Shown one piece after another: positions 25,909 through 34,558 of a stretch of DNA of 52,811 nucleotides. The stretch spans positions 1 to 52,811 of the forward strand of contig JAFEGP010000009.1 of the NCBI GenBank assembly GCA_018239815.1. Reading direction: 5' to 3'. The position numbers and the translations under genes are program-made. Below the pieces are notes generated by a model. It had not been told where the DNA came from and made no database searches. It was given only the letters and a program-made list of their open reading frames with translations. The DNA comes from Verrucomicrobiota bacterium. GTDB taxonomy: Bacteria > Chlamydiota > Chlamydiia > Chlamydiales > JAAKFR01. Numbering within the stretch: the first letter of the stretch is position 1; each line of letters opens with the position of its first letter.

Positions 25909-26925
25909 ATGGGGAATTCACCAGCAGCTAGAGAACCAAATCTTGCAAAAGAATGCTTTTGTCAGGGAGTGGGCAAATTTCTTGATGGAAAATACGAAGA
26001 AGCACAACAAGAGTTTCAAAAAGCTCTTGATTATGATCCTTCTCTACCTCTCGCCTACTGTTATTTAGGGATTATTTCTCTTGAGCTTGGTGATATAGAA
26101 ATAGGGATGAGTTGGTGTGAGAAAGGCTTAGAAATAGACCCTCATAATGGTTATCTTCATTATTGTTTAGGGGCCGCTTTTGAAAGAAAGGGATTGCCTC
26201 ATGAAGCTATTGAGCAATATCAAATTTATTTAACAGATCATCCTCGCGATGCAGAATGTCTTTTTTCTATGGGATGTGCCTATGATCAATTAGGTAATTG
26301 CGAACAAGCTATCAAATTCTATCGTCAAGCTTTGCATCTAGACCCCAATCATTATAAGGCCTCTTATAATCTTGCCTTGGTGTTTGGAGAACAAGGACAT
26401 TGTGAAGATGCGATCAATTGCTTAGAAAAAACAATTGCAGTCAATCCAGAATATTGGAAGGGGTGGATTAAATTAGGGTTATTTCAATCCTTTGAGAAAC
26501 GTTGGCAGGAAGCAGCCGTTGCTTATGAAAAAGCGATTGAGCTTAAGCCAGATATCTCAGATAGTCATTACAACCTAGGACTTTGTTACCTGACTGTTAA
26601 CCAACCGCAAAAGGCGATGAAATCCTTTCAGCAGGCTTTGAAGCTAAATCCTGCAGATGCAGACTCTTCTTTTTATAAGGCAATTGCACATGTGGATTTA
26701 AAAGAGGATGAATCTGCTATTACAACATTACAGGCTACATTGGCTATCAATTTGGATCATGAAAAAAGTCACTATCTTCTCGGCAGACTCTATCATATGC
26801 AAGGAGAAGATCAAAAAGCAGAAGCGGAGCTTGCATTTTTAAAGCAAACAGGATCATCGTATTATGATTCTCTTGTGACATGTTGTAGTCAGAAAAAGAG
26901 CAAAAAGACTAAAAAGGCCCGATGA
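25909..26925 (+). CDS. Tetratricopeptide repeat protein (CT683 position)
   Basis: A 338-residue protein built of about eight or nine TPRs, for example DGKYEEAQQEFQKALDYDP, AIKFYRQALHLDPNHYKA and AMKSFQQALKLNPADADS. I choose the ATG at 25909 because AAGGAG sits 9 nt upstream; an in-frame ATG at 25858 has no Shine-Dalgarno and would add 17 charged residues. There is no signal peptide, so it is cytosolic or a T3S-type chaperone or scaffold. In Chlamydia a TPR protein of similar size (CT683, from memory) lies between pbp2 and the suf genes, matching this position. It overlaps the next gene as ATGA. Its basic tail is Lys-rich. Confidence 0.88.
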   Translation: MGNSPAAREPNLAKECFCQGVGKFLDGKYEEAQQEFQKALDYDPSLPLAYCYLGIISLELGDIEIGMSWCEKGLEIDPHNGYLHYCLGAAFERKGLPHEAIEQYQIYLTDHPRDAECLFSMGCAYDQLGNCEQAIKFYRQALHLDPNHYKASYNLALVFGEQGHCEDAINCLEKTIAVNPEYWKGWIKLGLFQSFEKRWQEAAVAYEKAIELKPDISDSHYNLGLCYLTVNQPQKAMKSFQQALKLNPADADSSFYKAIAHVDLKEDESAITTLQATLAINLDHEKSHYLLGRLYHMQGEDQKAEAELAFLKQTGSSYYDSLVTCCSQKKSKKTKKAR

Positions 26926-28151
26926 TTTCTTCTTTACTGCTGTATTTTACAATTTCACATCTCTTTTCTTTTGTCTGCTCGATTTTGGAGGCTGTGCTGT
27001 TATCAAGCACCTCCGCTTACATTGAGGTCTTAAAGAAAAAAGGCGGAAACAAGGGGATTATTTTAGAAACTCTAAAACAGAATGTTGATCGCCCTTTAGC
27101 AGCTATTTTAACTATTAATACATGCTCTCATACATTTGGTGCTGTAGGAGTGGGAGCTAATGTCCTGGCGTTATTTGGAGATAAATATGTGGCTCTTGGA
27201 TCCATTATTTTGACCCTGACCATGCTTTATTGGACTGAAATGCTGCCTAAGACACTGGGTGCTTTATATTGGAAAGAAATGGTGGGATGGTGCGTGCATC
27301 CTATTCGAGTCATGATTTGGCTGACATATCCTTTTGTCGTATCGTTTACCTTTTTTGCTAAAATGTTGGCTAAAGGGAAAAAAATTGATGCGATTACAGA
27401 AGAGGATATACGAGGAGCTCTTGCTTCAGGAGCAAAATTTGGCATCATTGCTCAGGCAGAGCAAGAAATGGTTGAAAACATTTTTCGTTTAGCTGATCGC
27501 ACTATTGGCGTTATTATGATCCCTAGAGTCGATCTCAATTGGGTCAATTTAGCAGATGGATTGGAAAAAAATCGTCTTCTGATACTTCAGGGAGACACAG
27601 ATCGTTATTTGCTGTGTGAAGGAGATGTTGATAAGGTTGTTGGCGTGCTTGAAACAAAAGATTTACTCAAGGCGGTTTGGGATGCGCAACATGTAGATCT
27701 AGCTAAAATTGCTAAACCTCCCCACTTTGTGCATGAACATCAGCAAGTTTTTGAATTAATGGAATTATTTGAAAACACAGACTGTAAGATGGCTCTTGTT
27801 ACGGATGAATATGGTGTTGTCAAAGGCGTTGTCTCCATGGACGAAGTGATAGATGCGATTATTAAAGATATTGATGAACAGGGGACATCACACTACCATC
27901 AAGTGAATGCAAGGACATGGCTCTTGGATGGAAAAATGCCCATAGATGAATTTAAGGAAATTTTTAATTTTGAAGCTCTTCCCCAAGAAGAGAGAGCTCA
28001 TTACCGTACCTTAGGAGGATTGTGCATGACATTGCTAGGAGCAGTTCCTAAGCAAGGGGATGTAGTCATGCTGGATCCTTATCGTTTGGAGATTATTCGT
28101 GTTTATCGTAGACGTGTAGAAAAGATTTTATTGACACGCCGCCTAATTTGA
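26922..28151 (+). CDS. DUF21/CBS-domain membrane protein (CNNM/CorC-TlyC type)
   Basis: A 409-residue protein. An N-terminal DUF21 module of about four hydrophobic helices (residues ~1-145; [51 protein letters not shown]) is followed by a linker helix, [25 protein letters not shown], two CBS domains (about 190-315) and a small CorC/HlyC-type C-terminal domain. Such proteins are linked to magnesium or cobalt efflux and were once called hemolysins. The start overlaps the TPR gene stop by 4 bp. The stop overlaps the -35 box of the suf promoter. Confidence 0.9.
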   Translation: MISSLLLYFTISHLFSFVCSILEAVLLSSTSAYIEVLKKKGGNKGIILETLKQNVDRPLAAILTINTCSHTFGAVGVGANVLALFGDKYVALGSIILTLTMLYWTEMLPKTLGALYWKEMVGWCVHPIRVMIWLTYPFVVSFTFFAKMLAKGKKIDAITEEDIRGALASGAKFGIIAQAEQEMVENIFRLADRTIGVIMIPRVDLNWVNLADGLEKNRLLILQGDTDRYLLCEGDVDKVVGVLETKDLLKAVWDAQHVDLAKIAKPPHFVHEHQQVFELMELFENTDCKMALVTDEYGVVKGVVSMDEVIDAIIKDIDEQGTSHYHQVNARTWLLDGKMPIDEFKEIFNFEALPQEERAHYRTLGGLCMTLLGAVPKQGDVVMLDPYRLEIIRVYRRRVEKILLTRRLI

Positions 28152-28176
28152 CGGGAAAGGTTTTTTGCTGTATCAT
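28148..28176 (+). promoter_or_regulatory. Sigma-70-type promoter for sufBCDS
   Basis: TTGACG at 28148-28153, a spacer of exactly 17 bp, then TATCAT at 28171-28176. The predicted transcription start near 28183 is only about four bases before the sufB ATG at 28187, so the mRNA would be almost leaderless. The -35 begins inside the last codons of the preceding gene. Confidence 0.6.
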
Positions 28177-28186
28177 TGTAGCCCAT

Positions 28187-29617
28187 ATGGATACAGAGCA
28201 GCTGATAGAGCAAGAGTATCGGTATGGCTTTGTTACGGATGTAGAAAGTGAAAAGCTCCCTAAAGGTCTTAATGAAGAGACGATTCGCCTCATTTCCGCT
28301 AAAAAGCAAGAACCTGATTTTCTCTTAGATTTTCGCTTGCAGGCTTACCATCAGTGGTTAGCTTCCACAGCCCCTAGATGGCCTAATCTTCACTACCCTG
28401 ATATTGACTATCAGGCGATGACCTATTACTCAGCCCCTAAAAAAAAGCCAAAATTAGGTTCTCTAGATGAGGTTGATCCTGAAGTATTAGCAACATTTCA
28501 AAAGTTAGGCATCCCTTTAGATGAACAAAAACGCCTTACTAATGTTGCCGTGGACATGGTTTTTGACTCAGTTTCTATCGGAACAACTTTTCGCCATAAA
28601 CTTGAGGAAGCTGGTGTTGTTTTATGTTCGATTTCAGAAGCTGTTCATCGGTACCCAGATTTAATTCGCCGTTACTTAGGTACTGTTGTTCCTATTGGCG
28701 ATAATTATTTTGCGACACTTAATTCCGCTGTGTTTACGGATGGGTCTTTCGTATACGTTCCCAAAGGTGTTAAGTGCCCCCTTGAGCTTTCCACATATTT
28801 CCGTATTAATGATCAAGAAACAGGGCAATTTGAGCGAACATTGATCATTGCTGAGCAAGATTCATCTGTAAGTTATTTAGAAGGCTGTACAGCTCCTGCT
28901 TTTTCTACAAATCAACTGCATGCAGCTGTTGTGGAATTAATTGCTTTAGACGGAGCTCAGATTAAGTATTCTACAGTCCAAAATTGGTATGCGGGGGATC
29001 GCAAGACTGGAGAAGGTGGGGTGTTCAATTTTGTAACAAAACGAGGGCGTTGTGCAAACCGTGCAAAAATTTCGTGGACGCAGGTAGAAGTAGGCGCTGC
29101 CATTACATGGAAATATCCCAGTTGTATCTTGCAAGGGGATGATTCTGTAGGAGAATTTTATTCTGTAGCTTTGACTAATGGTAAGATGCAGGCAGATACT
29201 GGTACAAAAATGATCCATATAGGGAAAAGAACACGCTCCACAATTGTTTCTAAAGGTATTTCAGCAGACCAATCTCATAATAGTTATCGAGGCTTGGTGC
29301 ATATGAGCTCTAGAGCTGAGGGGGCTCGTAACTATACACAGTGCGATTCTATGCTTGTGGGCAACCAGTGTTCTGCTAATACATTCCCTTATATTGAAGT
29401 TACTGGTAGTCAATCAGAAGTAGAACATGAGGCTTCTACCTGTAAAATGAATGAAGAGCAGTTATTTTATCTGCAATCCAGGGGATTTTCTCGGGAAGAT
29501 GCGATTAGTTTTGTTGTAAACGGGTTTTGTCAAAAAGTTATTCAAGAATTGCCTTTAGAATTTGCTGAGGAAGCAAAAAAATTGTTGGCTATGAAATTAG
29601 AACGTTCAGTGGGGTAG
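28187..29617 (+). CDS. sufB: Fe-S cluster assembly scaffold protein SufB
   Basis: A 476-residue SufB. Motifs are [47 protein letters not shown] (a conserved Cys on the assembly path), VQNWYAGD and the C-terminal [17 protein letters not shown]. SufB forms the SufBC2D scaffold on which [4Fe-4S] clusters are built. The ATG at 28187 (MDTEQLIEQ) fits the family N-terminus; an upstream TTG frame lies over the preceding stop and promoter. It is first in sufB-sufC-sufD-sufS, an order shared with Chlamydia. Confidence 0.97.
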   Translation: MDTEQLIEQEYRYGFVTDVESEKLPKGLNEETIRLISAKKQEPDFLLDFRLQAYHQWLASTAPRWPNLHYPDIDYQAMTYYSAPKKKPKLGSLDEVDPEVLATFQKLGIPLDEQKRLTNVAVDMVFDSVSIGTTFRHKLEEAGVVLCSISEAVHRYPDLIRRYLGTVVPIGDNYFATLNSAVFTDGSFVYVPKGVKCPLELSTYFRINDQETGQFERTLIIAEQDSSVSYLEGCTAPAFSTNQLHAAVVELIALDGAQIKYSTVQNWYAGDRKTGEGGVFNFVTKRGRCANRAKISWTQVEVGAAITWKYPSCILQGDDSVGEFYSVALTNGKMQADTGTKMIHIGKRTRSTIVSKGISADQSHNSYRGLVHMSSRAEGARNYTQCDSMLVGNQCSANTFPYIEVTGSQSEVEHEASTCKMNEEQLFYLQSRGFSREDAISFVVNGFCQKVIQELPLEFAEEAKKLLAMKLERSVG

Positions 29618-29622
29618 TCTTT

Positions 29623-30366
29623 ATGTTAAAAATTCGTAATCTCCATGCTTCCGTTGAGGGTACGCCTATTTTGAAAGGCGTAAATCTAACTGTTGAACCG
29701 GGTACGATCCACGCTGTGATGGGACCTAATGGAGCTGGAAAATCTACTCTGGCTAAAGTTTTAGCTGGACATCCTGCTTATGAAGTAACAGAAGGAGAGA
29801 TTCTCTTTAAGGAACAAAATATCGTTGAACTTGAGCCAGAAGAGCGCGCTGCTCTAGGTCTTTTTATGAGTTTTCAATATCCTCCAGAAATCGCAGGAGT
29901 ATCCACACGTAACTTTCTATTTCATGCTTTGAATGCTTTACGCTCTCAAAAAGGTTTAGAAAGTTTGGATGAGCTTGCTTTTGATGAGTTGTTATTACAG
30001 AAAATGGCCTTTGTGCAGATGCGCACAGAGCTAGGACAGCGTAACCTCAACGAAGGATTTTCTGGGGGGGAGAAAAAACGCTGTGAAATTTTACAAATGG
30101 CTATGTTGGAACCCTCCTTAGCCATTTTGGATGAGACTGATTCCGGATTAGACATTGATGCCTTGCGTATTGTGGCAGAAGGTGTCACTCGACTCATGCA
30201 AAAAGACCGCTCTTTGCTTATTATTACTCACTATCAGCGTCTTTTAGATTATATTCGTCCCGACTATGTCCATATTTTTGCAGATGGTCGTTTTATACAT
30301 TCTGGCGATGCCTCCTTAGCTTTAGAATTGGAGAAGAAAGGTTATGACCACTTTAGAAGCTCTTGA
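29623..30366 (+). CDS. sufC: Fe-S assembly ATPase SufC
   Basis: A 247-residue ABC-type ATPase. Walker A is GPNGAGKST, the Q-loop region FMSFQYPPEIAGV is typical of SufC, the signature reads FSGGEKKRCEIL, Walker B is LAILDETDSGLD, and the switch His lies in IITHYQR. SufC drives conformational change in the SufBCD scaffold. It starts 6 bp after sufB and its end overlaps sufD by 23 bp, so coupled translation is expected. Confidence 0.97.
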   Translation: MLKIRNLHASVEGTPILKGVNLTVEPGTIHAVMGPNGAGKSTLAKVLAGHPAYEVTEGEILFKEQNIVELEPEERAALGLFMSFQYPPEIAGVSTRNFLFHALNALRSQKGLESLDELAFDELLLQKMAFVQMRTELGQRNLNEGFSGGEKKRCEILQMAMLEPSLAILDETDSGLDIDALRIVAEGVTRLMQKDRSLLIITHYQRLLDYIRPDYVHIFADGRFIHSGDASLALELEKKGYDHFRSS

Positions 30367-31447
30367 GCACACATTTTTAGAATGTATAGAGCCTCTGCGC
30401 GGCCACCATCCTTGGCAAGAGCGGGCTTGGGCCCGTTTTATACAGTTAGGTGGACTGCCTGCTAAAAATCTTGAAAGTTATCGTTATCTTTCTCTACGCA
30501 ATTTTTATCAAAGTGCATCGGTTCAACTTCCTCTTGTCATGCCAGTTGTTCCCTCTTCAGTAAAAATCTTGCCCCTACGCGAAGCTTATACTTATTTTCA
30601 CTCTTATTTAGATAAGCAAATAGCAACTTGGTTAGAATATGAGAAAGACCCTTTAGCCCTAATGAGTGGTGCATTAGAACAGCCCGGTCTATTTCTGTAC
30701 GTTCCTCCTAACACCAAGGTTGAAAAACCTATTTTTATAAGCCAACCCTCTCATTTCTTTGTCTATGTTGCCAAGGGAGCCTCTTGTTCCTTGCGTCTAT
30801 TAAGACAGCAGGATGAAGAAGCTCAAGGATGGATTTATCGTAAGTTAGATGCACATGTCGATGAAGATGCAAAACTTCATATCCAATTTGAACCACATCC
30901 TTCGGAAAGCCTTCATTTTGACGCTGTTAGAGCTTCTTTGAAACGCTCAGCTCAGTTTTATAGTCTTGCTTTACCAGCTCAATCCAAGCTTGCTCGCCAA
31001 GACTATCACGTTCGCTTGCTGGGAGAAGGGGCAGATGCAAAACTATATGGTCTTGTGCAATCTCATGATCATGAACAACAACACGTGCATGTTTTAATGG
31101 AGCACGCAGCAGCTCATACAACATCTTGGCAGCATTTTAAAGCTGTTTTAGATGACCATTCTCGCCATAGCTTTGAAGGTAAAATTTATATACATCCTCA
31201 AGCACAGAAAACAGATGCTTATCAGATGCACCAAACCTTGATTTTAAGCTCAAAAGCTGAATCAAAGAGTAAGCCCAATTTAGAAATTTTTGCCGATGAT
31301 GTCAAAGCGTCTCATGGCGCAACATGTGGACAGTTAGATCAAGAAGCTTTGTTTTATCTTAAAGCACGAGGCCTGCATCAAGAACAAGCCAAAAAATTGC
31401 TGATCCAAGCATTTTGTGCAGAGGTGCTGCATGGATTGCTTACTTAA
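30344..31447 (+). CDS. sufD: Fe-S assembly scaffold protein SufD
   Basis: A 367-residue SufD with an N-terminal helical region (WQERAWARFIQLGGLPAKNLESYRYLSL) and the beta-helix core typical of SufB/SufD. The C-terminus SHGATCGQLDQEALFYLKARGL is the usual SufD signature with the conserved His of the SufB-SufD interface. A Shine-Dalgarno-like GGAGAAGAAAGG precedes the start. It overlaps sufC upstream and sufS downstream. Confidence 0.95.
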   Translation: MTTLEALEHTFLECIEPLRGHHPWQERAWARFIQLGGLPAKNLESYRYLSLRNFYQSASVQLPLVMPVVPSSVKILPLREAYTYFHSYLDKQIATWLEYEKDPLALMSGALEQPGLFLYVPPNTKVEKPIFISQPSHFFVYVAKGASCSLRLLRQQDEEAQGWIYRKLDAHVDEDAKLHIQFEPHPSESLHFDAVRASLKRSAQFYSLALPAQSKLARQDYHVRLLGEGADAKLYGLVQSHDHEQQHVHVLMEHAAAHTTSWQHFKAVLDDHSRHSFEGKIYIHPQAQKTDAYQMHQTLILSSKAESKSKPNLEIFADDVKASHGATCGQLDQEALFYLKARGLHQEQAKKLLIQAFCAEVLHGLLT

Positions 31448-32639
31448 AAAACGTCTAGATTTCCCAGCTTTACAGCGTAAGGTGCATGGATATCCTCTGG
31501 TTTATTTAGACAGCGCTGCCACAGCACTTAAACCAAAATCTGTTATCGAAGCCGTTGCTAATTTTGATCGGCAATTAGGTACGACCGTGCATCGTGGAGT
31601 CTATACCACAGTGCAAGAAGCAACAACTCTCTATCAAGAAGCTCGAACCAAGGTGCAACAATTCTTAGGAGCCAAGCATTTTGAGGAAATTATCTTTACA
31701 AGAGGAACAACGTCCTCTCTCAATCTTCTGGCCCATAGTTTTATACCTGCATTTTGTAAGCCAGCAGATGTTATCTTGTTATCAGAAATTGAACATCATT
31801 CCAATTTGATCCCTTGGCAAATGGCAGCTCAAGCTTATGGTGTGCAGTTGCGTTTTATTCCTGTTAATGACCAGGGCGAATTAGAATTTGATGGGTTGAT
31901 AGATGAAAAGGTTAAATTAGTATCTTTAGCCCATATTTCGAATGTGTTAGGAACGTTGCACCCAGTAGAGACCCTTATTCAGCAAGCACATGCTATCGGA
32001 GCTTATGTATGTTTAGATGGTGCACAAAGCGCGCCTCATTTACCTATTCATTTACAACAATTAGATGTCGATTTCTTCGCTTGCTCTGGTCATAAGCTGT
32101 ATGGTCCAACAGGAGTAGGAATATTATACGGTAAAAAACAGCTTTTAGAGCGTATGTCACCTGTGGAAGGGGGTGGAGATATGCTAGAATTAGCGACTTT
32201 GCAAGATTATACCCCTAATCAATTACCATATAAGTTTGAAGCTGGAACACCCATGATAGGTCAAGTTATTGGTTTAGGAGCGGCTATTGACTATTTACAA
32301 GAAATAGGGATGGTTAAGATTGCAGAATATGAATCCTTTTTACTTGCGTATGCCACTGAAGCGTTAAATAAAGTCAAAGGTTTACGTATCTTGGGAACAG
32401 CAGCCCATAAAGGAGCGATTATTAGCTTTGTTGTAGAAGGCGTGCATCCTCTAGATATTGCAACAATGTTGGATTGTAGGGGTTTTGCTTTGCGGTCAGG
32501 ACATCACTGTAGCCAGCCTACCATGCAACGTTTTGGTGTATCCGCAACCTGTCGCATCTCATTTGGGGTGTACAATACTCAAGAAGACATTGACCAGTTT
32601 GTCTATCATCTAAAATCTATCTTAGAAATTTTTCAATAA
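31431..32639 (+). CDS. sufS: Cysteine desulfurase SufS
   Basis: A 402-residue PLP enzyme that takes sulfur from cysteine for Fe-S assembly. Visible are HRGVYTTVQEAT, EIEHHSNLIPWQ, the PLP lysine in ACSGHKLYGPTG and the catalytic Cys in LRSGHHCSQP. The ATG at 31431 is chosen for GAGG six nt upstream and because LDFPALQ then falls at the normal position; a codon at 31416 would add five residues. No SufE or SufU sulfur-transfer partner lies in the operon. The 3' end overlaps the convergent deacetylase gene by 23 bp. Confidence 0.96.
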   Translation: MDCLLKKRLDFPALQRKVHGYPLVYLDSAATALKPKSVIEAVANFDRQLGTTVHRGVYTTVQEATTLYQEARTKVQQFLGAKHFEEIIFTRGTTSSLNLLAHSFIPAFCKPADVILLSEIEHHSNLIPWQMAAQAYGVQLRFIPVNDQGELEFDGLIDEKVKLVSLAHISNVLGTLHPVETLIQQAHAIGAYVCLDGAQSAPHLPIHLQQLDVDFFACSGHKLYGPTGVGILYGKKQLLERMSPVEGGGDMLELATLQDYTPNQLPYKFEAGTPMIGQVIGLGAAIDYLQEIGMVKIAEYESFLLAYATEALNKVKGLRILGTAAHKGAIISFVVEGVHPLDIATMLDCRGFALRSGHHCSQPTMQRFGVSATCRISFGVYNTQEDIDQFVYHLKSILEIFQ

Positions 32640-33345
32640 AGCCTTTAAGTAGGTATTTAAGTTGTTGAGTTGGACTAAGGAGCTCTTGCAAAGAGCGATT
32701 GTCAGCACACACGCGTGTTAAGGGCCTCTTTGTATTCCAATCAAAGTTCATAGCAGAGCCAATACGAAAACAATAAGGATAATGTTTCCTTACATAAGCA
32801 TGAACAGATCGATTCGTACGACCAAAGGGATAGATAAAAGAAGAAATAGCCTGAGGCACATTTTCTTCCAGCAGTTGCTTGGAAAACACAACTTCTCTTG
32901 CTAGATCTACAAAAGGAAATGTTAAGTTGCAGTGCATATAAGAATGAGAAGCTAGCTGCACGTAACTACTAGCTACCATTTCTCGCAGCTCCTCCCATGT
33001 GCAAAATGGAGCTTGTGTTTCAAAAATTCCGTCTTGCATAGCTAGACCATAAGGAACAGCTAAACGTTCTTCCGGGAGCAAAGAGGTGCTTTCTAAAATA
33101 TATCTGACAGGCACTCCCACAATGGCTCGCATCTTAAAGCGTTTTAACAAAGGGAAAACAAAATGATAGAAATCAAATAATGCATCATCAAATGTCAAGC
33201 AGATCGACAGCTTTCTTTGAGCTAAAGGCTCACCAGGTAAAACGACAGGGTATTGCTGTAAGTGTGTCAAATGTTCAGTGAGTACTTGAAGGGAGTTGGC
33301 ATGTTTCCCTTTCCCGACTCGATGATACATGAGATTGAGCAGCAT
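32617..33345 (-). CDS. Polysaccharide deacetylase (NodB homology) family protein
   Basis: A 242-residue carbohydrate esterase 4-like protein. It has the N-terminal MYHRVGKG motif of this subgroup, the TFDDALFDF metal-site motif, and ASHSYMHCNL supplying the two histidines (HxxxxH type). FIYPFGRTN matches the later family block. There is no signal peptide, so it may act on a lipid-linked sugar on the inner face. It begins inside the last 71 bp of the glycosyltransferase gene upstream, so the two form an operon. Peptidoglycan or lipopolysaccharide sugars are the likely targets; which one is open. Confidence 0.85.
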   Translation of the reverse strand: MLLNLMYHRVGKGKHANSLQVLTEHLTHLQQYPVVLPGEPLAQRKLSICLTFDDALFDFYHFVFPLLKRFKMRAIVGVPVRYILESTSLLPEERLAVPYGLAMQDGIFETQAPFCTWEELREMVASSYVQLASHSYMHCNLTFPFVDLAREVVFSKQLLEENVPQAISSFIYPFGRTNRSVHAYVRKHYPYCFRIGSAMNFDWNTKRPLTRVCADNRSLQELLSPTQQLKYLLKGFIEKFLR

Positions 33346-34075
33346 AATTAAGCTCTTGCAGTTTTAAGTATTTATAAAAAGCTGTATGAGCCATATAGCT
33401 AGAGATAATGAATCCTTCGGCTCCACCTAGAAAACCTTTTTGTAAGACGTAGCTTTTAAAAAAAGCTCCAATAGCATGAGAAATAGCAGATCGTAAAGAA
33501 GCCTTTTTTTTGCCTCGATTTTGCTCAGCAAATAAGGTTGTATAACGCTCCATTTTAGTCAAAAAATCGCTAAGTGTCTCATAGGAATAATGAGAAATAT
33601 GCCCTGTCAGCACCTTTGTTTTAAGGCCTTCGTTTAAAACGCGTTCGTGTACCTTGTCTAAAGAAAAAGAAGTTGTCAGACGGTTATAAATGCGTATAGG
33701 AGTTTTGGCTGCCCATCCGCCCCAACGGATCCATTTCCCTCTAAAAATGTTATGAGAAGGGAAAGCATAAACGCTATGAGGATCCAAATCTAAGTTTTTT
33801 AACTCATGCAATAAGGCTTCTGAAACTACTTCATCAGAATCTAATGAAAGAATCCAATCATGATTGGCTTGCATTGTAGCAAACTGATGTGCTTGTCCAA
33901 ATCCTTCGAACGGGCGAAAGAAAAAACGTACCTGAGGATAACGGGCGGCAATTTCTGCTGTAGAATCGGTAGAGCCGGAGTCAAGAACAACAATATCATC
34001 AAAAGAGCTGACAGAATCTAATACACGAGTAAGATGTCGTTCGGCATTGTAGGTCAGAATTGTTACGCTGAGCAT
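33275..34075 (-). CDS. Family 2 glycosyltransferase (WaaE/LgtF-like)
   Basis: A 266-residue GT2 enzyme. The N-terminus LSVTILTYNAERHLTRVLDS and the nucleotide-sugar region VVLDSGSTDSTAEIA are typical, with WILSLDSDEVVSEALLHEL as the DxD-type site. KYLKLQELN near the C-terminus follows a short hydrophobic stretch. The WaaE/LgtF group adds glucose to the inner core of lipopolysaccharide. The ATG at 34075 has AAAGGA six nt upstream; the longer frame reaching 34168 would run through a terminator hairpin and is rejected. An intrinsic terminator (34091-34122) sits just upstream of its Shine-Dalgarno, so expression may depend on readthrough or antitermination. Confidence 0.88.
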   Translation of the reverse strand: MLSVTILTYNAERHLTRVLDSVSSFDDIVVLDSGSTDSTAEIAARYPQVRFFFRPFEGFGQAHQFATMQANHDWILSLDSDEVVSEALLHELKNLDLDPHSVYAFPSHNIFRGKWIRWGGWAAKTPIRIYNRLTTSFSLDKVHERVLNEGLKTKVLTGHISHYSYETLSDFLTKMERYTTLFAEQNRGKKKASLRSAISHAIGAFFKSYVLQKGFLGGAEGFIISSYMAHTAFYKYLKLQELNYAAQSHVSSSRERETCQLPSSTH

Positions 34076-34090
34076 GCCATGTCCTTTGTT

Positions 34091-34122
34091 AAAAAAAGCC
34101 CTGCTGTCTTGGACAGCAGGGC
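34091..34122 (-). terminator. Strong Rho-independent terminator before the glycosyltransferase gene
   Basis: On the minus strand GCCCTGCTGTC, a 3-nt loop, GACAGCAGGGC: an 11-bp perfect, GC-rich stem followed directly by seven T (34097-34091). It is the best intrinsic terminator I noticed in the window. It lies three bases before the Shine-Dalgarno (34088-34083) of the downstream gene. Confidence 0.92.
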
Positions 34123-34142
34123 GAATGTTTGATCCAGAAAGT

Positions 34143-34298
34143 CTAGGGAGATATAACAATACTCCCACTAATTACTAGCGTCTCTTCGCAATCTTTAGAA
34201 GGACACTCTAGCGACTTGGAAGGCGTATGCGAAACCTCACAGGGTAAGCATTCGACTTCTAGACTTCCTGCTTCCAATGTAAGCAGGATGTTTTTCAC
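34143..34298 (-). CDS. Possible small ORF inside the structured leader, 51 codons, four Cys
   Basis: GTG start at 34298 with GGAG nine nt upstream; TTG codons 5-7 codons further up are alternatives. The 51-residue product starts MKNILLTLEAGSLEVE and contains CLPC and, further on, CPSKDC, ending in VISGSIVISP. Its first codons cover the TCCTGCTT/AAGCAGGA hairpin, and the stop lies about 20 nt before the terminator, as in leader peptides of attenuators. Two shorter frames precede it (16 codons MKQHQF..., 29 codons MKRGYS...). A frame of this length could arise by chance, so coding is unproven. Confidence 0.3.
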   Translation of the reverse strand: MKNILLTLEAGSLEVECLPCEVSHTPSKSLECPSKDCEETLVISGSIVISP

Positions 34299-34518
34299 GT
34301 AACTGATCTCCAATCCCAAACTTATCTAAGAGAGATAAACCCTAGATAAGCTCCAATTTCCTGGCCAATCCCAAGACCAATTCGTTGTGGTTAGCAAGCT
34401 ATAACCCCGTTTCACCCCCTCTTTAGCTTCGAACTTTTAGTTCGTTCTCCACCTTGAATTGGTGTTGCTTCATAAAAGAAGCATTAGTTTGATCATAGCA
34501 CACCTACGATCTTCCAAC

Positions 34519-34547
34519 TGTATAGCACGAGTTAAGATAATAGGCAA
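34519..34547 (-). promoter_or_regulatory. Promoter of the structured leader
   Basis: On the minus strand TTGCCT (34547-34542), a 17-bp spacer, and TATACA (34524-34519), four of six matches to consensus in each box. It lies directly after the stop of the 34559-35200 gene. Predicted transcription start near 34512. Confidence 0.5.
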
Positions 34548-34558
34548 GATGGTCGGGT

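Larger units (their letters stand above)
34091..34512 (-). ncRNA. Structured ~420-nt leader or small RNA (candidate attenuator)
   Basis: Defined by a promoter (34547-34519) and a terminator (34122-34091). Between them lie several perfect hairpins: GCTTC/GAAGC (34467-34471 with 34478-34482), CGAACT/AGTTCG (34430-34435 with 34439-34444), an enclosing ACCAATTC/GAATTGGT (34376-34383 with 34456-34463), CTTATCTA/TAGATAAG (34321-34328 with 34343-34350) and TCCTGCTT/AAGCAGGA (34266-34273 with 34281-34288). The last shares CCTGCT/AGCAGG with the terminator stem, so the two can exchange partners. I see no tmRNA, RNase P, 6S or SRP signatures. It is either a free RNA or the leader of the glycosyltransferase-deacetylase operon, possibly a cis-acting attenuator with translated short ORFs. 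Confidence 0.6.

Noticed and set aside
34076-34168. Longer N-terminus for the GT2 protein
   Set aside because: The 31 extra codons would be read through the terminator hairpin and part of the leader; the ATG at 34075 has a good Shine-Dalgarno and the family N-terminus.
34091-34512. tmRNA, RNase P RNA, 6S or SRP RNA
   Set aside because: I looked for the tRNA-like ends and tag frame of tmRNA and the conserved GAGGAAAGTCC and ACAGAA blocks of RNase P RNA and found none; the length also does not suit 6S or SRP RNA.
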